A stretch of DNA of 21,901 nt. Source: Candidatus Rifleibacteriota bacterium. Its GTDB lineage: Bacteria > UBP17 > UBA6191 > JACPRK01. The position numbers and the translations under genes were made by a program. The DNA lies in contig JACQZL010000218.1 in assembly GCA_016213865.1 (NCBI GenBank), positions 1 through 21,901 of the forward strand, given 5' to 3'. The notes under the pieces are model-generated. The model saw only the letters and a program-made list of their open reading frames with translations. It was not told the DNA's origin and searched no databases. How positions within the stretch are numbered: position 1 is the first letter of the stretch; the number at the start of each line of letters is the position of its first letter. Shown one piece after another: positions 6,081 through 15,400 of the stretch.

Positions 6081-7849
6081 TCACTCGCGGATCTCGAGGA
6101 AGTAGACGTGCCCGGCCCGATCGCCCGCCACGATGTGGCGGCCGTCGGGGGCGAGGCATGTGGAAGAAGTCCAGCAAGTCGAGCTGGCTGGCGCCGCCAG
6201 ACTGCGCCCCGGCCGTGCTCCCCTCCCGTGCCGTCACCCCGCTGCCTGGCCGCTCCGAGAGCTGCTTGTTGTAGTGCCTCAGGTACTGGCGGGCGATCTC
6301 GCGGTGGTCGTCGTCGCCGAGGGGGCCGATCTCTCGCACTGTCGTGCCCCGTGCCCGCAGCACGTCGAGCGCGACGCCAGCGAGCGTGCTGGCCACCAGC
6401 CGCACCCCGGGCGGAAGCTCGGCCGGCAGCCACGTCAGCCGGTGCGAGTCCTCGGCCGGATCGAGCTGGTTGAGCGCGTCGAGGACCAGCACCACGCGCC
6501 GCTTCGCGCCGGCCTCCGCTAGCCGCTTCGCAAACGCGCCCGGCATTTCCTTCGGGTCCTTCGGGAACTCTTCCGGGAGCCCCAGCTCGCGGCCCAGGTG
6601 GCGGAACAGGAACTCCATCGTCCTGTCGGCCCGGGTCGAGGCGGGACTCGCTCCGACGAAGTGCGCCGCCACCAGTGCCTCCGGGTCGCTGGCCGCGAAC
6701 TGCTGGCACCACGCCGCGAGCAGGGCCGATTTGCCCGAGCCCGATTCCCCCGTGAGGACCAGCGGGACTGTCTCGGCACCCCGCACGTACTCGGACAGCG
6801 CCTGCCGATCCGATTCCCGTCCCACATGGTGCGCGGCCCGGTGACGCTGGAAGACCGCGTGCAGCCGGCGCTCCCGCTCCAACTCGTCGAGCGTCTCCTT
6901 CGGCAGCTCCTGCTCGATCGCCTTCCACAGGTCTGCGGACACGCAGTCGCCGAAGGTCGCCAGCCGCTCCTGCCCTCCCGCCCCCTCGGGCGCCGCCAGA
7001 CCCCCGAGCTTCACGCGCCCCTTGGCGTCCAGTCCGTCATAGGCGCACGGGTAGCCGTCCATGACCGAAAAGTCGGAGCCCCGAATGGCCTCCTTCAGCT
7101 TCTCCAGCTTTGCGGCCGAGGTCAGGTCCTCCTCGATGAAGTCCTCCTGGCGGCTGGCCTCCGTCCGCTCACCCGGACGGCGGTGGGGGACCTCGGACCT
7201 GAACCGAGGGTCTTCGAGGAACGCCGGGTCCCGGAAGTAGAAGAACGCGTGCTTGCGCATCTTCGGGTTGCGCAGCACGCCCTGCAGGATCTCGAGCGCC
7301 GTGATCGAGTGCTCGCGCGGGCGCTCCGAGAGCACCCAGTCGAACACGCCGTCGTCCGGGACGCGGTAGGACGACGGCACCCAACCGTAGCGCTCCCCCA
7401 GCATCCCCACGAAGAACGGCCGGCAGCGCTCGATCTCGAGCAGGCACAGCTCGAGCGCCTTGTCCTGTTCCTCGCTCGGAATTCCCCAGCGGAGATCGAT
7501 GTCCACCAGGTCCCACCCGCGCTCGCGGCAGCGCGCCCGCAGGGCCGGGAACACGACCTTGATGAGGTGGTCGCGCTCGGCGTGCATGTCGCGGAAGGTC
7601 GACGAGATGAAGACCCGGAAGGTCTGCTCCAGGTCATCACGGGCAGCCGGCTCGGGTGCCGGCCGGGCGCCGGGCCTCGAAGCCGGCGCGGGCCTCGTAT
7701 CGGACCGAAGGCTCGGGATCGTAGAAGGCCAGGCGGCGCAGGAGCGGCACCGCACCCGGGTCGTCACACGGGGCAAGCTCTCGAGCAGCTTCGGCCCGTT
7801 CCCGGGAAGTCCCCTCCCGGGCCATCTTGCGCAGTGCTGCAAAGTCCAT
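6081..7849 (-). pseudogene. DUF4062-NACHT (STAND) ATPase gene, frameshifted and with collapsed WD40 region
   Basis: ATG 7849, with GAGAGG 8 nt upstream, starts a HEAT-like segment (MDFAALRKMAREG...AVPLLRRLAFYDPEPSVRYEARAGF). Near 7640-7685 the frame must shift by one base to enter DUF4062: FRVFISSTFRDMHAERDHL, WDLVDIDLRWG, LELCLLEIERCRPFFVGMLGERYGWVP. The NACHT part follows, with Walker A TGESGSGKSAL, Walker B VVLVLDALNQLDP and REIARQYLRHYNKQLSER. Sense coding ends near 6240. In another frame 6081-6160 encodes only the end of a WD40 blade, CLAPDGRHIVAGDRAGHVYFLEIRE, with a stop. So the winged-helix and propeller region between them has been lost. STAND NTPases of this type are signal-sensing switches in defence and cell-death pathways. 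The N-terminal frameshift could be a sequencing error, but the C-terminal collapse could not be a single-base error. A product from the long open frame would be a truncated, probably inactive switch. Confidence 0.75.
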
Positions 7850-8346
7850 CGCTCACGCCTCTCGCGGCCGGCAAAGGTCTCGAGTGCGTCGGCCAGACGA
7901 ATCGTATCACGGGCCTGTGAAGCTCGGTTGCCACGGGCACGCGCTGGGAGCGATGGCATGCGAACTGGTGGCGGGCCGGCTGCCGTTCGAGGGGACGGAG
8001 TTCGCCATCATGAACGCGCACCAGACGAAGCGGGTGGAGTTCCTTGCGGGTTTCCCCGAGCGGTGTCGAAGGCTGTTCCCTCAATGCGCTCATGGCCACG
8101 TTGCCGTTCCTCGTCCTCGTGGCAGGCGCGACGTGACGACGGCTACACGGTTCCGTCACGTGGAACATCAGAAGCGTCTTCCGTATATGCGGGCCCGCGT
8201 GCCAGGCGATCACCTGCGTCACCCGAACGCTGAGACTGCACCTCAAGTCGTGTCCGATGCTGCCACGATTGGCCAGGGGCCGAGCTCACGCAATTGGGGG
8301 GTCAGGTACGCGTCCCCGGGAGTCTGGCTTGCGAGTTGCTTGCGTC
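7850..8346. other. Gap between NACHT and HEAT-like genes, with kinase remnant
   Basis: About 500 bp between divergent genes. Apart from the Ser/Thr kinase fragment at 7935-8042 I see no coding or RNA feature. The frame of the downstream gene is open back to 8257, but that extension looks non-coding. Confidence 0.5.
7935..8042 (+). pseudogene. Ser/Thr protein kinase C-lobe remnant
   Basis: The plus strand encodes GHALGAMACELVAGRLPFEGTEFAIMNAHQTKRVEF. This matches the end of subdomain IX to X of PknB-like kinases: the (S/A)LGxMxYEL.xGRxPFEG core of helix alpha-F/G followed by AIMxxH(Q/L). No catalytic loop (HRDLKxxN), DFG or N-lobe is found upstream, since the coding match begins just after the start of the NACHT gene on the other strand. 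It is therefore an orphan fragment of a deleted kinase gene. Kinases of this type often precede FGE, WD40 or TPR domains in similar islands. Confidence 0.6.
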
Positions 8347-9960
8347 ATGGACGTGAGCTGCACTTCCCACGGCAACGCCAGCCAAGTGGCCGAGACCCCG
8401 GACCATCAATTCCTGCCGCTGGAGACGGTCGCGTTACCACCGCGATGGACGATGCCGTGCCTGGCGAGCCTGGTTACCCACGGATCGTGGCGTGGTCTGG
8501 AGTCCGCCTCGGGAAACACCCTGGCGGAGGAGCTGCATGACCTTCGCAGGAGGTGTGACCTGGTCCTGGCTGCAGTTCCGCGGAACGTGCTGGTCCCCTG
8601 GCTGACGCAGGTCATCCTCAGTGAGGCGCCCGCTGCGAGGGCCCGGGCCGCAAGCGTCATCGGGTGCCTGGGACTGGTCGAGTGCTCGTCCTATCTGCGG
8701 GAGGCCATCGACGCCTGCAGGCCGGGCGAGTGCTGTGAGACGTACCTGCAGAGCTGGATCTCCCTGCAGGAGGAGATCTCCGGCGAGGTCGTGACGTACC
8801 TTGCAGCGAAGACCCGGCATCCCAGCCTGCGCAAGGTCGCGATGATGGCGCTGGCTACCAGCAACGAGCGCGAGGCTGTCGAGCCGCTCTTCGAGCTACT
8901 TCGCGGCCTCGAGCACGCGGTCGACTTCGACCTCGTCCGCCTTGTCCTGAGGTTCCTCGAGACCTTCCTTTCCAAGGACAACTGGCCGCTTCGCGATCGG
9001 CAAAGACGCGAGCTGGTCCGTGAGCTGGCGCCTCGCCTCATTACCGCTCTGAATCTGGTGTACCCATGCCTGATAGGCCAGGAGCGACTGGACCTCTACG
9101 ACCTCGGCAAGACGCTGGTCGAGCTGCTGCCCGAGAGTGAGCCGGTGCCGGCGTTCTTACGAGACAGGATGGTCGTCGAGCAGACAGCGCGCTTCACGGT
9201 GATCTTCCCGGACCTGGCGACTGACGCGCTGACGGGGAACGACCTCATTCTGGAGTTTCGCGCCTGCCTCGTCATGACCGACCTGGCGGGTGCCATTCGG
9301 CGAGCCGGTCTGCAGCACGCGCGCGAGCTGGCCGTGCTCTTCCTGGAGGGCCTGGGCCTCCTGGTCCCTGCGCCTGGCGGGCGTTTCACGATAGTGCTGC
9401 CACGCAACCTCTCGGCGACCGACTTCGAATACGCGCTGTGGCATGCCTGGCACCAGCTCCTGGCGTATCGAGGGCTCCTGTCCGATTCCCCCGAGATGGG
9501 GGTCCTCGTGGTCAAGGTGGGGCACATCGACAAGAAGTGCCTTTGGCTGAAGTACCGGTTCCTCAGCCAGGTCATCATCAAGTTCTGGTCGGAGGAGACG
9601 TGGAGGGCCTTGAGCCGGGTCCGGCGGCCTGCGGAGATCATCCCCATCATGTTGGGTGAGCTCGAGCGATTTCCTCGAAAGCACGTCTGGATCAAGTGGC
9701 TGCTCGGCGAGCGCTTCTTCCGGGAGCTGCACGGGTTCTTCATGTTCCAGCTCATCTACGAGGTGGTCTACACCTTCCCCGAGCGCAACTCCTTGACGCA
9801 GCGTCTGGCCAAGGAGTTGGTGCGGAACCTCAATGTGGGACAGCCGCCGCTGGCCGCGTACGCGGCGCTCTTCGAGACGCCTTTCATGCAGGAGCATCTC
9901 GCCCGTCGTGACGTCTTCACCTCGGAGCGGGCTCGGCGGGAAGCCGAGGCAGAGGAGTGA
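8347..9960 (+). CDS. Unrecognised helical-repeat (HEAT-like) protein
   Basis: This 537-residue protein has no family I recognise. ATG 8347 (MDVSCTSHGNASQ) is chosen because codons before it look non-coding; the frame is open back to 8257, and no strong Shine-Dalgarno decides between them. Residues about 85-300 are rich in amphipathic helices with HEAT-like blocks: VPWLTQVILSEAPAARARAASVIGCLGLVE, SLRKVAMMALATSNEREAVEPLFELLRG, VDFDLVRLVLRFLETFL. The C-terminal half (LWHAWHQLLAYRGLL, WLKYRFLSQVIIKFWSEETW, HVWIKWLLGERFFRELHGFFMFQLIYEVVYTF) is aromatic- and lysine-rich, soluble-looking and unlike HEAT. No Cys/His metal site, P-loop or signal peptide is visible. It is convergent with the MoxR-vWA operon, separated by 332 bp, so it may be a functional partner. 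That is inference. Confidence 0.7.
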   Translation: MDVSCTSHGNASQVAETPDHQFLPLETVALPPRWTMPCLASLVTHGSWRGLESASGNTLAEELHDLRRRCDLVLAAVPRNVLVPWLTQVILSEAPAARARAASVIGCLGLVECSSYLREAIDACRPGECCETYLQSWISLQEEISGEVVTYLAAKTRHPSLRKVAMMALATSNEREAVEPLFELLRGLEHAVDFDLVRLVLRFLETFLSKDNWPLRDRQRRELVRELAPRLITALNLVYPCLIGQERLDLYDLGKTLVELLPESEPVPAFLRDRMVVEQTARFTVIFPDLATDALTGNDLILEFRACLVMTDLAGAIRRAGLQHARELAVLFLEGLGLLVPAPGGRFTIVLPRNLSATDFEYALWHAWHQLLAYRGLLSDSPEMGVLVVKVGHIDKKCLWLKYRFLSQVIIKFWSEETWRALSRVRRPAEIIPIMLGELERFPRKHVWIKWLLGERFFRELHGFFMFQLIYEVVYTFPERNSLTQRLAKELVRNLNVGQPPLAAYAALFETPFMQEHLARRDVFTSERARREAEAEE

Positions 9961-10292
9961 AGGCGGGCACCGGTCAATCGAGCCACGACCTTCCGCACAC
10001 TCTGGCCCGAGAAGGCAGAAGCGGCTTCCAGCCGCTTCAGGGCTCCGGCAACCGTACCTTGGAAGCGGCAAGATGCCGCTTCTACCTTGCGGACTGTCCG
10101 CCCGAATCGGCCTGATTTGACCGGTGCCTGAAGGCATCGTCGGGGTCCGAGGCTTCTTTGGGCTCCCCGACCCTCGGCGGGCTCCAGGGAACAGGTACCC
10201 AGATGACGGCAGCCACTGGCTCGAATCGACCGCCGGCTCCACCGGCGTGCCTCCCGTGACAGCCCTCCGAACCCCGCCAGGATTGCCTGCTC
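9961..10292. other. Intergenic gap between convergent genes
   Basis: This 332-bp stretch between the stops of the helical-repeat protein and the vWA protein contains two short perfect palindromes (10018-10082). I see no gene. The palindromes may act as a bidirectional terminator region. Confidence 0.55.
10018..10082. repeat. Pair of related palindromes (GAAGCGGC type)
   Basis: Two perfect hairpins share the same arm: GAAGCGGC-TTCCA-GCCGCTTC (10018-10038) and GAAGCGGCA-AGA-TGCCGCTTC (10062-10082). Their common core and spacing of 23 nt suggest one REP-like element. They lie between convergent genes and could attenuate transcription from both sides. No T-tract follows either stem in a useful position. 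Confidence 0.7.
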
Positions 10293-12467
10293 TCACATCG
10301 TCCGGTAGTGCTTGCGGTTGATTCCGAGGACGACGCCGCTCAGCACCTCCGGCACCGCCGGGTAGACCTTCGCCCCCTGGGCCTGGAGTTGCTCGACCAG
10401 CGCATTCTGGGCTCCGTGGAGGAAGATGGCCCAGCCTGTCGTCCTCCGCTGTCCCTCGGGAACGGCCAGCTCGAGAGCCTCCGCGAGACCGTGCAAGAGC
10501 TGGTCGCCGTTGGCGATTTCGGCGTCGGTCGCCAGCAGGACGAAGCGCCGATCGGGCCCTTCCCGCGTCCCTGACGCAAGCAGCTCGAACGGGAGGACTG
10601 TTCCCGAACCGAAGAAGTGGCAGAGCACGCTGTCGAGGACGTCGAGGTCTTGCGACCAGCCGGTGTCGCGGACCTGCTTGTAGCCCGAGAAGTTCACAAC
10701 GCGAACCGGCGCGCCTCCGCGAAGAGCTGCCCGCGCGACCATCATGGCTGCGACGACGACGGGCGACGTCGTCTCCAGCGGGTTCGGCATCGAGCCACTC
10801 GAGTCGAGGAAGATCTCGAGCGCCGGGCAACCCGGGTGGGGCCCCCGGCGATCGAGCGGGCAGACGGGCAACTCCTCGCGCCGCAGCATCGAGATCCCGG
10901 GGAGCAAGCGGCCCGCCCGGCCCAGGCTGGCGGCCACGTCCAGAAGGCCGCACGAGTCCGCCGGCTGCCAGTCGATGTGCCAGAGGCCCGGGACGGTCAC
11001 GGCGCCAGACTCGAGGGCAGAAGCCTCGAGACTGACCTCGAGCGCCAGCCGTGCCCGGTAGTGCCAGACGGCGGCTGTTTGTCCGTCCCCCACGCCCAGG
11101 AAGCCAGCGATGGAAGCCCCCGCAGTCGGCTGACTGAATCCACCAGCCTCGTGCAGCGCCTGCTCGAGAGCCCGCGCAACTGCCGCGCGACTGCCCGGTT
11201 CACTGGCCCTGCGCTGCAGCCTCTGGAGAGCATCTCCCGCGCGCAAACGCTCCTCGTCCACAGGAACCTCGCGCAGCCTCCGTTCCAGCTCGCGAGCGCG
11301 CTGATCCGCCAGCGCCTCCGAGACCTGCTCGCCCGGTGCAGATGCAATGCTCGCGAGATCGTGCAGTTTCTCAGCACCTCGACCGCCCCGCTCCAGTCGG
11401 CCGGCGTCCTCGTGCACGCCGCGCCTCGCGTCCTGGAGGTCACGCAGTGGGGTCGTCCGGACGCCTGTGGGGCGTGGCGCGGCCCGGGCTGCGGCTCTCT
11501 CGAGCCAGTCGGCCGGAGTCCCCGCTTCACAGGAGGTTGCGGGACAACGCGCCAAGGCCTCCTTTCCCAACTCGGCAGCACGCTCGAGGTCGGCCGTTCG
11601 CCGGACCAGCCCTCGCCACTTCTCCTCCGCCTCGCCACCACCCCCGTGCAGCCTCACGGCCGCGTCAGCAGCCTCTTCGGTTGCGAGAAGCGGTTGCAGG
11701 AGTCGCGCGAACTCGCACACGCCCGCCGTACATCGGATCTCGTTGCGCCGGCCACTCAGAACCGAGCGCACGGCCCTGGCAGCTCCCGCGACGACCTGCC
11801 TCAGCTCGCGATCTTGGCCCACCAGTTCAACCAGATCCGATTCGCGCGTCAGCAACCCAAAGACGGCCAGGAACACCCTGGAGAGGTTGCTGGAGGCCGC
11901 GTTCGCCAGCAACGGGCTATTGCGATAGAAGGTCGCGACGTCGTGTCCACGCCCGGCGAGGACGGCGTTGATGAGCAGGTCGCAGAAGAGATTCAGCACG
12001 AGGGGAGCCTGCGACGGCAATACGCCGTGCCCCAGGGCGAGCAGCAGCCGATCGGCAAGCGTGGAATCCCTGGGAAGCAGCCTGACGTGCCCCAGTTCGT
12101 GCGAAATCAGCAGCCCTCGCCATTGCGAGCCCTTTGGCGATTGCACGTACTGCCCATCGAGGAACACGTCGGCCGGCTCACCGGGACCCGCCAGCCGGCA
12201 GGCAGCCGGCCCTGCCTCGAAGAGGCCTGCAGCGACTTCGGGTTCTCCGGCCTGAGTGCCCTCCACGTGGAGCCGTGCATCGCCGGGACGTAGGCCCCAC
12301 CGGCTCAACTCACGTTGCCACAGCGAGGCCAACTCCTCGGGGGACAGCCCGAGTTCCCCCCACCCTTGCCCTCCCCCGGAGGGGGGGAGGGTGGGGAGGG
12401 GGACAGCCCGTTCCCGGTCTCGTCCATGCGATAGCCTCTCGGTGTCCGTCTGAAAGCTATTGCCCAT
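10293..12467 (-). CDS. HExxH metallopeptidase-like / von Willebrand A domain protein (COG3864/DUF2201-like)
   Basis: This 724-residue protein is the third gene of the operon. An N-terminal putative zinc peptidase domain carries SHELGH (H123-E-L-G-H127) and, about 35 residues on, LNLFCDLLINAVL, the D/N-containing helix that follows HExxH in COG3864-type proteins. A long, charged, helical middle section (about 200-480) follows. The C-terminus is a vWA-like domain with MIDAS residues D555-S-S-G-S559, a Thr in ETTSPVVVAAMMVA, and LATDAEIANGD. In COG3864 pairs the vWA protein works with a MoxR ATPase, which is the gene just upstream. ATG 12467 overlaps the MoxR stop by 11 nt and is the only in-frame ATG near it. 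However, a 59-bp palindromic insertion (12339-12410) lies in codons 20-43, and the original start was probably ATG 12427 in another frame. Family members are usually about 400 residues, so this one is enlarged. Confidence 0.85.
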   Translation of the reverse strand: MGNSFQTDTERLSHGRDRERAVPLPTLPPSGGGQGWGELGLSPEELASLWQRELSRWGLRPGDARLHVEGTQAGEPEVAAGLFEAGPAACRLAGPGEPADVFLDGQYVQSPKGSQWRGLLISHELGHVRLLPRDSTLADRLLLALGHGVLPSQAPLVLNLFCDLLINAVLAGRGHDVATFYRNSPLLANAASSNLSRVFLAVFGLLTRESDLVELVGQDRELRQVVAGAARAVRSVLSGRRNEIRCTAGVCEFARLLQPLLATEEAADAAVRLHGGGGEAEEKWRGLVRRTADLERAAELGKEALARCPATSCEAGTPADWLERAAARAAPRPTGVRTTPLRDLQDARRGVHEDAGRLERGGRGAEKLHDLASIASAPGEQVSEALADQRARELERRLREVPVDEERLRAGDALQRLQRRASEPGSRAAVARALEQALHEAGGFSQPTAGASIAGFLGVGDGQTAAVWHYRARLALEVSLEASALESGAVTVPGLWHIDWQPADSCGLLDVAASLGRAGRLLPGISMLRREELPVCPLDRRGPHPGCPALEIFLDSSGSMPNPLETTSPVVVAAMMVARAALRGGAPVRVVNFSGYKQVRDTGWSQDLDVLDSVLCHFFGSGTVLPFELLASGTREGPDRRFVLLATDAEIANGDQLLHGLAEALELAVPEGQRRTTGWAIFLHGAQNALVEQLQAQGAKVYPAVPEVLSGVVLGINRKHYRTM
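12339..12410 (-). repeat. 59-bp G/C palindromic insertion bounded by 13-bp direct repeats
   Basis: The 13-mer GGGGGACAGCCCG occurs at 12339-12351 and again at 12398-12410, exactly 59 bp apart. Between them lies a near-palindrome of C-runs and G-runs (about 12356-12397, centre CCCCCGGAGGGGG). Removing 59 bp joins ATG 12427 in frame to the conserved LSPEELASLWQRELSRWG segment of the vWA protein, giving M-D-E-T-G-N-G-L-S-P-E-E-L. That ATG has GAGAGG 7 nt upstream and lies 29 nt after the MoxR stop. So an element has entered near codon 10 with target duplication, shifting the frame by two bases. Confidence 0.75.
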
Positions 12468-15400
12468 CGTCGAGCTGAAGGCACGTCGACGCACGGCCTG
12501 GCATTGCCGGGTCTCCTGCCTCGCCCCGTTCGTCGAGAGGGTCTGCCCGACGTCCCCGGCAGTCGTTTGCTGCCAGGTGCGTTCGAAGCCGCAGCGCGAG
12601 ACCGTACCGTGCGACCGACGCGATGTACTCGAGGTGCCCGGCGGCAGCCTGGCGCTCGCCGGAGCCAATCGTCGAGGCCGGCCGCCGCAACAAGTCGTCG
12701 ATGGCCGCCACGTGCAACTCGTCACGGCGGTAGGCCGAGCGAGCGTCGGCGCACAGCTCGGCCAGCCAGTCGAATCGCCGCGGATCGACGTCTTGACGCA
12801 GATGCGTCATGGGCTCGAGCCGGTGCGTCATAACATAGGGAAAGAGAGCGGCCAGGTCGTCGAAGCTGACCGCGACCTGGCCTGTCGGGGACGCGCCGCC
12901 ACGGAACCACGCCAGCGCTCGGGCGTACTCGAGCAGCGCAATCGACCCGCGAGCCGATGGCGGGCCGTCGACCTGATGGCAGCACTCGCCGGTTCGGCCG
13001 AACCTGGAGCATCGCGCCTCGCGGCATCGGGCGGGATAGGACACGCGCTCGTTCCTGGCTCGTTGCCGCTCCACCTGGTGGGCGTTCTGTCCGCCGAGCT
13101 GTTCGCAGTACGACAGGATATCGAGGACATACGCCAGCTCGCGCTCGACCGGCGTCGGCAACGTGACCCAGGTGGCGAGCTGCTTGCGAATAGCTGCCAG
13201 CGCTGCCAGCGCATGTTGCAGTACCTGGTTCGACTCGAAGACCGCGGGGGTGAGCTCGAGACCCTTCGATCGCTCCGACGTCTTTGCTCTCGCCAGCACG
13301 GCGCTCAAGCCAATCGCCGGTCCGCCGAAGGGCACCATGAGATCGATGCGATCGAGGATCGCACGCGGAAGTTCGAAGGTCCCCTGGTCGCGGCGATTCA
13401 AGGTGATGAAGGTGACCGTGGTCTCCGGCACTTCCAGGCGCCGGCCCCGGAACGTGACGACGTTGCGGTCCAGCAGTTGCAGCAACGGACTGTAGAGCGG
13501 CGGCGGAAGCCGAGTTGCCTCGTCGATGATCCTGAGCGGCGAGTAGACCAGCGGCTGGAGTCTCAGAATCTGCTGCCCCGAGGTGACGAGCGGCCCCAGT
13601 TCGTAGGTTGCGAGCATCGACTCCTCGGAGAGGCCTGGTTGTCCGTACAGCGTGGCGGCCTGGGCAACGGCGGTCGGAATTCCCAGAAGCACTTCGCCCA
13701 GACGTTCGGCCGTGGTCGTCTTTCCGGTCCCTGGGCTGCCGACGAATCCAACGGTTCCTCCGACGACGGCCCCCAGGAGCGAGAGCAGGGCCGCCGAGCT
13801 GTAGCTCTCCGGTCCGACTCTCAGGTCATCGACGGGCAGGCCCAATCGATCGGTGAGCTCTGAATAGGCGCGCCTGAGCCAGGCTTGCGAGGCCGAGGGG
13901 CTGGCTGCAAGGCCGACCGCCTTCTCGCGAAGCGCCGGCGCGTGAAAGCACCCCATCGTGAGGGGCACGTAGCGATCGGGAGGACGAGGAAGAGCAGGCT
14001 CTGCCTGCAAAGAGGCTCGGGCCGCTGGAGGGTCCGGCAGGGTCACCCAGAGAAGCGTCGCCTCCCGGGCGGGCGACGGGGCCCAATGGCTAGTCGCCAG
14101 GGCGAGCGCGAGCGTCGGTGCGAGCAGGGCGGCATCCAGCAGCGCACGCGACCTCTCCTCGCCGTCGTCGAGGTTCTCGAGGAACCGCACAAGCAGCTCG
14201 GAAAGCACCTCTGATGCCTGCTGAACTCCGGTGTCGCGAGACCACTCCTGCAAGTACCGCATGACCTCGGGCCAGACGGTGTCTAGCCACTCCTTCGCCT
14301 CTTCCCGACGCTTGCGAGTAACGAGCAGCAGCCTTCCGAGTAGGGCGGCCGCCGGCGCGGCGATGCTGGCGTCGCCTTGTCCCAACAGCTCGGCCACGCG
14401 TGGGGCCGTCCCCTCCGGGCCGATCCACTCACGCGTGCGCTCGATCGCTCGGAGCACCGGCGCGAGGACCCGCACCGGCCCATCCCGCCCGATGGCATCC
14501 CTCCAGCGAACGAACAACGGAAGCAGGGCTTCGCGGACGGCATGATCCGGAATCGTCTGCAGGAACGCCTCGCCAGCGCCACCACGGGTCAGCATCCGGG
14601 CCACTCCGGCGTCGAAGGACTGGGGCTGGAAGGCAGCCTCGGGTTGCTCGCTCAACGGCCTCAGGGATTGCCGGGACCAGGACCGGCGCTGCTGCGTCTC
14701 GGAGGACACGAGGGCCCACTCCGTGCGGCTTGCCACGAGGCGCGCCTCACCGGCTCCCAGTATCAACTCCGAGCGGTAAGGCTCCGGGAGGTCCTTTCGC
14801 CTCGCTAGCCAGCGCCGGACGTGGCGGTTTCCGCAGGCCGCCGCGGCCTCTTCGAGCAGCCACTCCGGCATCGGCGCACTGCTTGGCCCGAATAGCTCCG
14901 CAGCCAGCTCCGGCAGCAGCTTGCCTGCGCGCCTCGCCACGGCCTGGTCGATAGCCTCGTCACTCATCGCGGCGACCAGCCGCACGAGCAGACGCTTGCG
15001 GATGGTTCCGGTCAGGGTCGCCGGTGAGGCACACGCATCCGGCCCGGTTCCCGGCTCTGAGCCGGGCGGGGTGTACGCGTCTGCCGCGCAGGTCTGAAGC
15101 CTGTCGATCCAATCGGCTGCCATCGTGGCTGGCACCGCAAGCAGGAGGAGTGGCAGCGCCTCGGCGGGCTGCTCGAGAAGGACGGAGGGATTCTCGGCAA
15201 GGTGATTGCGGACCCTCCGCAGCACCTGCACCTGGCTCACCTCGCTCATCTCCTCGCCCCCGGGCAAGTCGTGTCCGAGGAGCGCTCGAGCGGCTTCGAG
15301 CGGGGCCAGGCCGAGGAAAGCCCTCACCACGGCGCGGCGTCTCGAGGCCGGGACTCCGAGGATCAGCTTGCGGGCCTGGTCTGGCGAGGCTGCCTGTGCG

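Noticed and set aside
4912..7959. A 1,015-residue minus-strand open frame
   Set aside because: Only about 6240-7638 encodes recognisable protein (DUF4062-NACHT). The front (before 7690) competes with a better HEAT-like frame, and the rear overlaps the RDD gene and hairpins with composition typical of an antisense GC-rich frame.
9157..10953. A 598-residue minus-strand open frame
   Set aside because: It lies antisense to the helical-repeat gene and then overlaps the vWA gene in another frame, with no domain and a noise-like Arg/Pro/Gly composition.
10617..12293. A 558-residue plus-strand open frame
   Set aside because: Antisense shadow of the vWA protein, whose HELGH and MIDAS motifs are on the minus strand.
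12356..12397. The C-run/G-run palindrome as an intrinsic terminator between the MoxR and vWA genes
   Set aside because: It lies inside the vWA reading frame after its start, has no T-tract, and is bounded by 13-bp direct repeats, which fits an inserted element better.
12460..13863. A 467-residue plus-strand open frame (and others at 15202-16668, 15024-16067)
   Set aside because: All are antisense to the giant MoxR gene and contain no recognisable domain; the minus frame has intact AAA+ motifs.
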